Origin: an uncultured Eubacteriaceae bacterium
Lineage (GTDB): Bacteria; Bacillota; Clostridia; Lachnospirales; Lachnospiraceae
Length of the DNA: 14,284 nucleotides
Reading direction: 5' to 3'
NCBI GenBank assembly: GCA_945938055.1
Contig: CAMEUH010000039.1
Location: 1 to 14,284, forward strand
In this document: positions 13,546 to 14,284 of the stretch, one piece after another
How positions within the stretch are numbered: the stretch's first letter is position 1
Layout of the letters: every line of letters starts with the position of its first letter
Notes under the pieces: model-generated
Told to the model about the DNA's origin: nothing
Database searches by the model: none
The model's input: only the letters and a program-made list of their open reading frames with translations
Made by a program: the position numbers and the translations under genes

Positions 13546-14284
13546 TTATTTTGTCTTAGCTAATTCTACAATCTTATCATAAACCTTTTCATATAAAATC
13601 TGGAACTCCACATCCCTTTCAAAAGATTCACCATAAGCTTTCTTAAGTTCATCTAATGATTCATATGTGGTCTGAGTGAAAAGATCATTGGCATACGCAT
13701 CAATTTCTTCCTTGGAAACTGTAATGCCCTCGTTGTCTGCAATAATGGTAACCGCCATCTTTTCTTTTACAAAAAGCTCTGCATCTTCTTTAATTCCTGC
13801 TTCAAAATCCTCCATGCTGGCATAACCTGCAAGCTGGGTAACATATGACTCAAAATCTTCAATGCCATACAAGGAACCATATACTGAAAATTCATACTCT
13901 GCATTCTCACGAATCAGTTCCAGTGTTTCATTTACTTCTGCTTCCGGAAGCGACTTAATCTCTGCACTATCCAGAATAGTCGTCATCATCTGGCTATATA
14001 CTGTATTATTGAATCTCTGCTGCTTTGAATCAGCAAGATATGTCTGAATATATTCCTCAAACTCAGCCGTGCTATTCTTGACCTGAGACGGGTCTTCTTC
14101 GTTTGCAGTCACCTTCTTGACAAATTCATCATTATATTCCGGAAGAATCTTTTCCTCTACATAATTAACCGTTACAACAAAAATTACATCTTTACCATTT
14201 AGTTCTTCTTTTCCGTAATCCTCAGGGAACTTACATGGGATTTCATACTCCTTGCCAATTTCCAGACCAACCAGGCCACGGTCA
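13546..14284 (-). CDS. Trigger-factor-like FKBP-type peptidyl-prolyl isomerase, C-terminal part (cut by window edge)
   Basis: The frame is open to the window edge (first full codon at 14283), so 245 C-terminal residues are visible. The first ~55 are the end of an FKBP-type domain: GLEIGKEYEIPCKFPEDYGKEELNGKDVIFVVTV, with the typical FP-x-x-Y-x-x-x-x-L-x-G-K-x-x-x-F pattern, then LPEYNDEFVKKV, the conserved trigger-factor junction. The rest is a long helical trigger-factor C domain, rich in Glu (SEEEID-like SKEEIDAYANDLF). Such proteins assist folding either on the ribosome (Tig) or, when they carry a lipoprotein signal, outside the membrane. The N-terminus that would decide this is missing, and no clpX/clpP neighbour is seen, so no gene name is given. 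An internal GTG at 14112 is not the true start. Confidence 0.85.
   Translation of the reverse strand, partial: DRGLVGLEIGKEYEIPCKFPEDYGKEELNGKDVIFVVTVNYVEEKILPEYNDEFVKKVTANEEDPSQVKNSTAEFEEYIQTYLADSKQQRFNNTVYSQMMTTILDSAEIKSLPEAEVNETLELIRENAEYEFSVYGSLYGIEDFESYVTQLAGYASMEDFEAGIKEDAELFVKEKMAVTIIADNEGITVSKEEIDAYANDLFTQTTYESLDELKKAYGESFERDVEFQILYEKVYDKIVELAKTK

Overview
The window looks like chromosome from a spore-forming, anaerobic, low-GC Firmicute of the Clostridia, most likely a Lachnospiraceae-type gut organism. Evidence: a SpoIIID sporulation regulator with a sigma-E-like promoter, a reverse-type rubrerythrin paired with a PerR-type regulator (anaerobe peroxide defence), strong AGGAGG-type ribosome binding sites, frequent TTG starts, and a membrane-anchored chemoreceptor without a C-terminal tether. 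The taxon is inferred; no rRNA or tRNA gene is present.

Layout from left to right. At 1-74 (-) is the start of a lipoprotein gene that runs off the edge. spoIIID (202-456, -) is divergent from a two-gene potassium uptake operon, trkA-trkH (580-3454, +), the only genes on the plus strand. trkH converges on a second operon read on the minus strand: DUF2809 membrane protein (5988-5590), recQ (5593-3725, ATGA overlap) and a 74-residue orphan (3705-3481). Next comes a small AT-rich accessory stretch (6114-8588, -): a HigB-like toxin overlapping a HigA antitoxin fused to an ImmA/IrrE metallopeptidase-like domain, behind a promoter with a perfect 17-bp palindrome, then a DUF2971 protein with its own terminator. 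A chemoreceptor gene (8685-10406, -) follows, its promoter dotted with repeated TCTGRAA motifs. Then a two-gene unit, an exported beta-helix protein and a nucleoside 2-deoxyribosyltransferase-family protein (12244-10566, -). The right end holds rubrerythrin (12356-12895), perR (13013-13420) and the C-terminal part of a trigger-factor-like peptidyl-prolyl isomerase that continues past the edge.

Functional links. TrkA and TrkH form one K+ transporter. PerR and rubrerythrin are tied together by a shared operator, AGTAATNRTTACT, placed just downstream of the -10 in both promoters, which predicts peroxide-responsive autoregulated control. HigB and HigA-ImmA form a toxin-antitoxin module with a self-evident operator. 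Most of the window is ordinary chromosomal housekeeping. The parts most worth a second look are the HigBA-ImmA/DUF2971 stretch, the beta-helix protein that seems to lack the pectinesterase nucleophile, the iterated motifs at the chemoreceptor promoter, and the variant Per box. I found no CRISPR array, insertion sequence, tRNA or rRNA.
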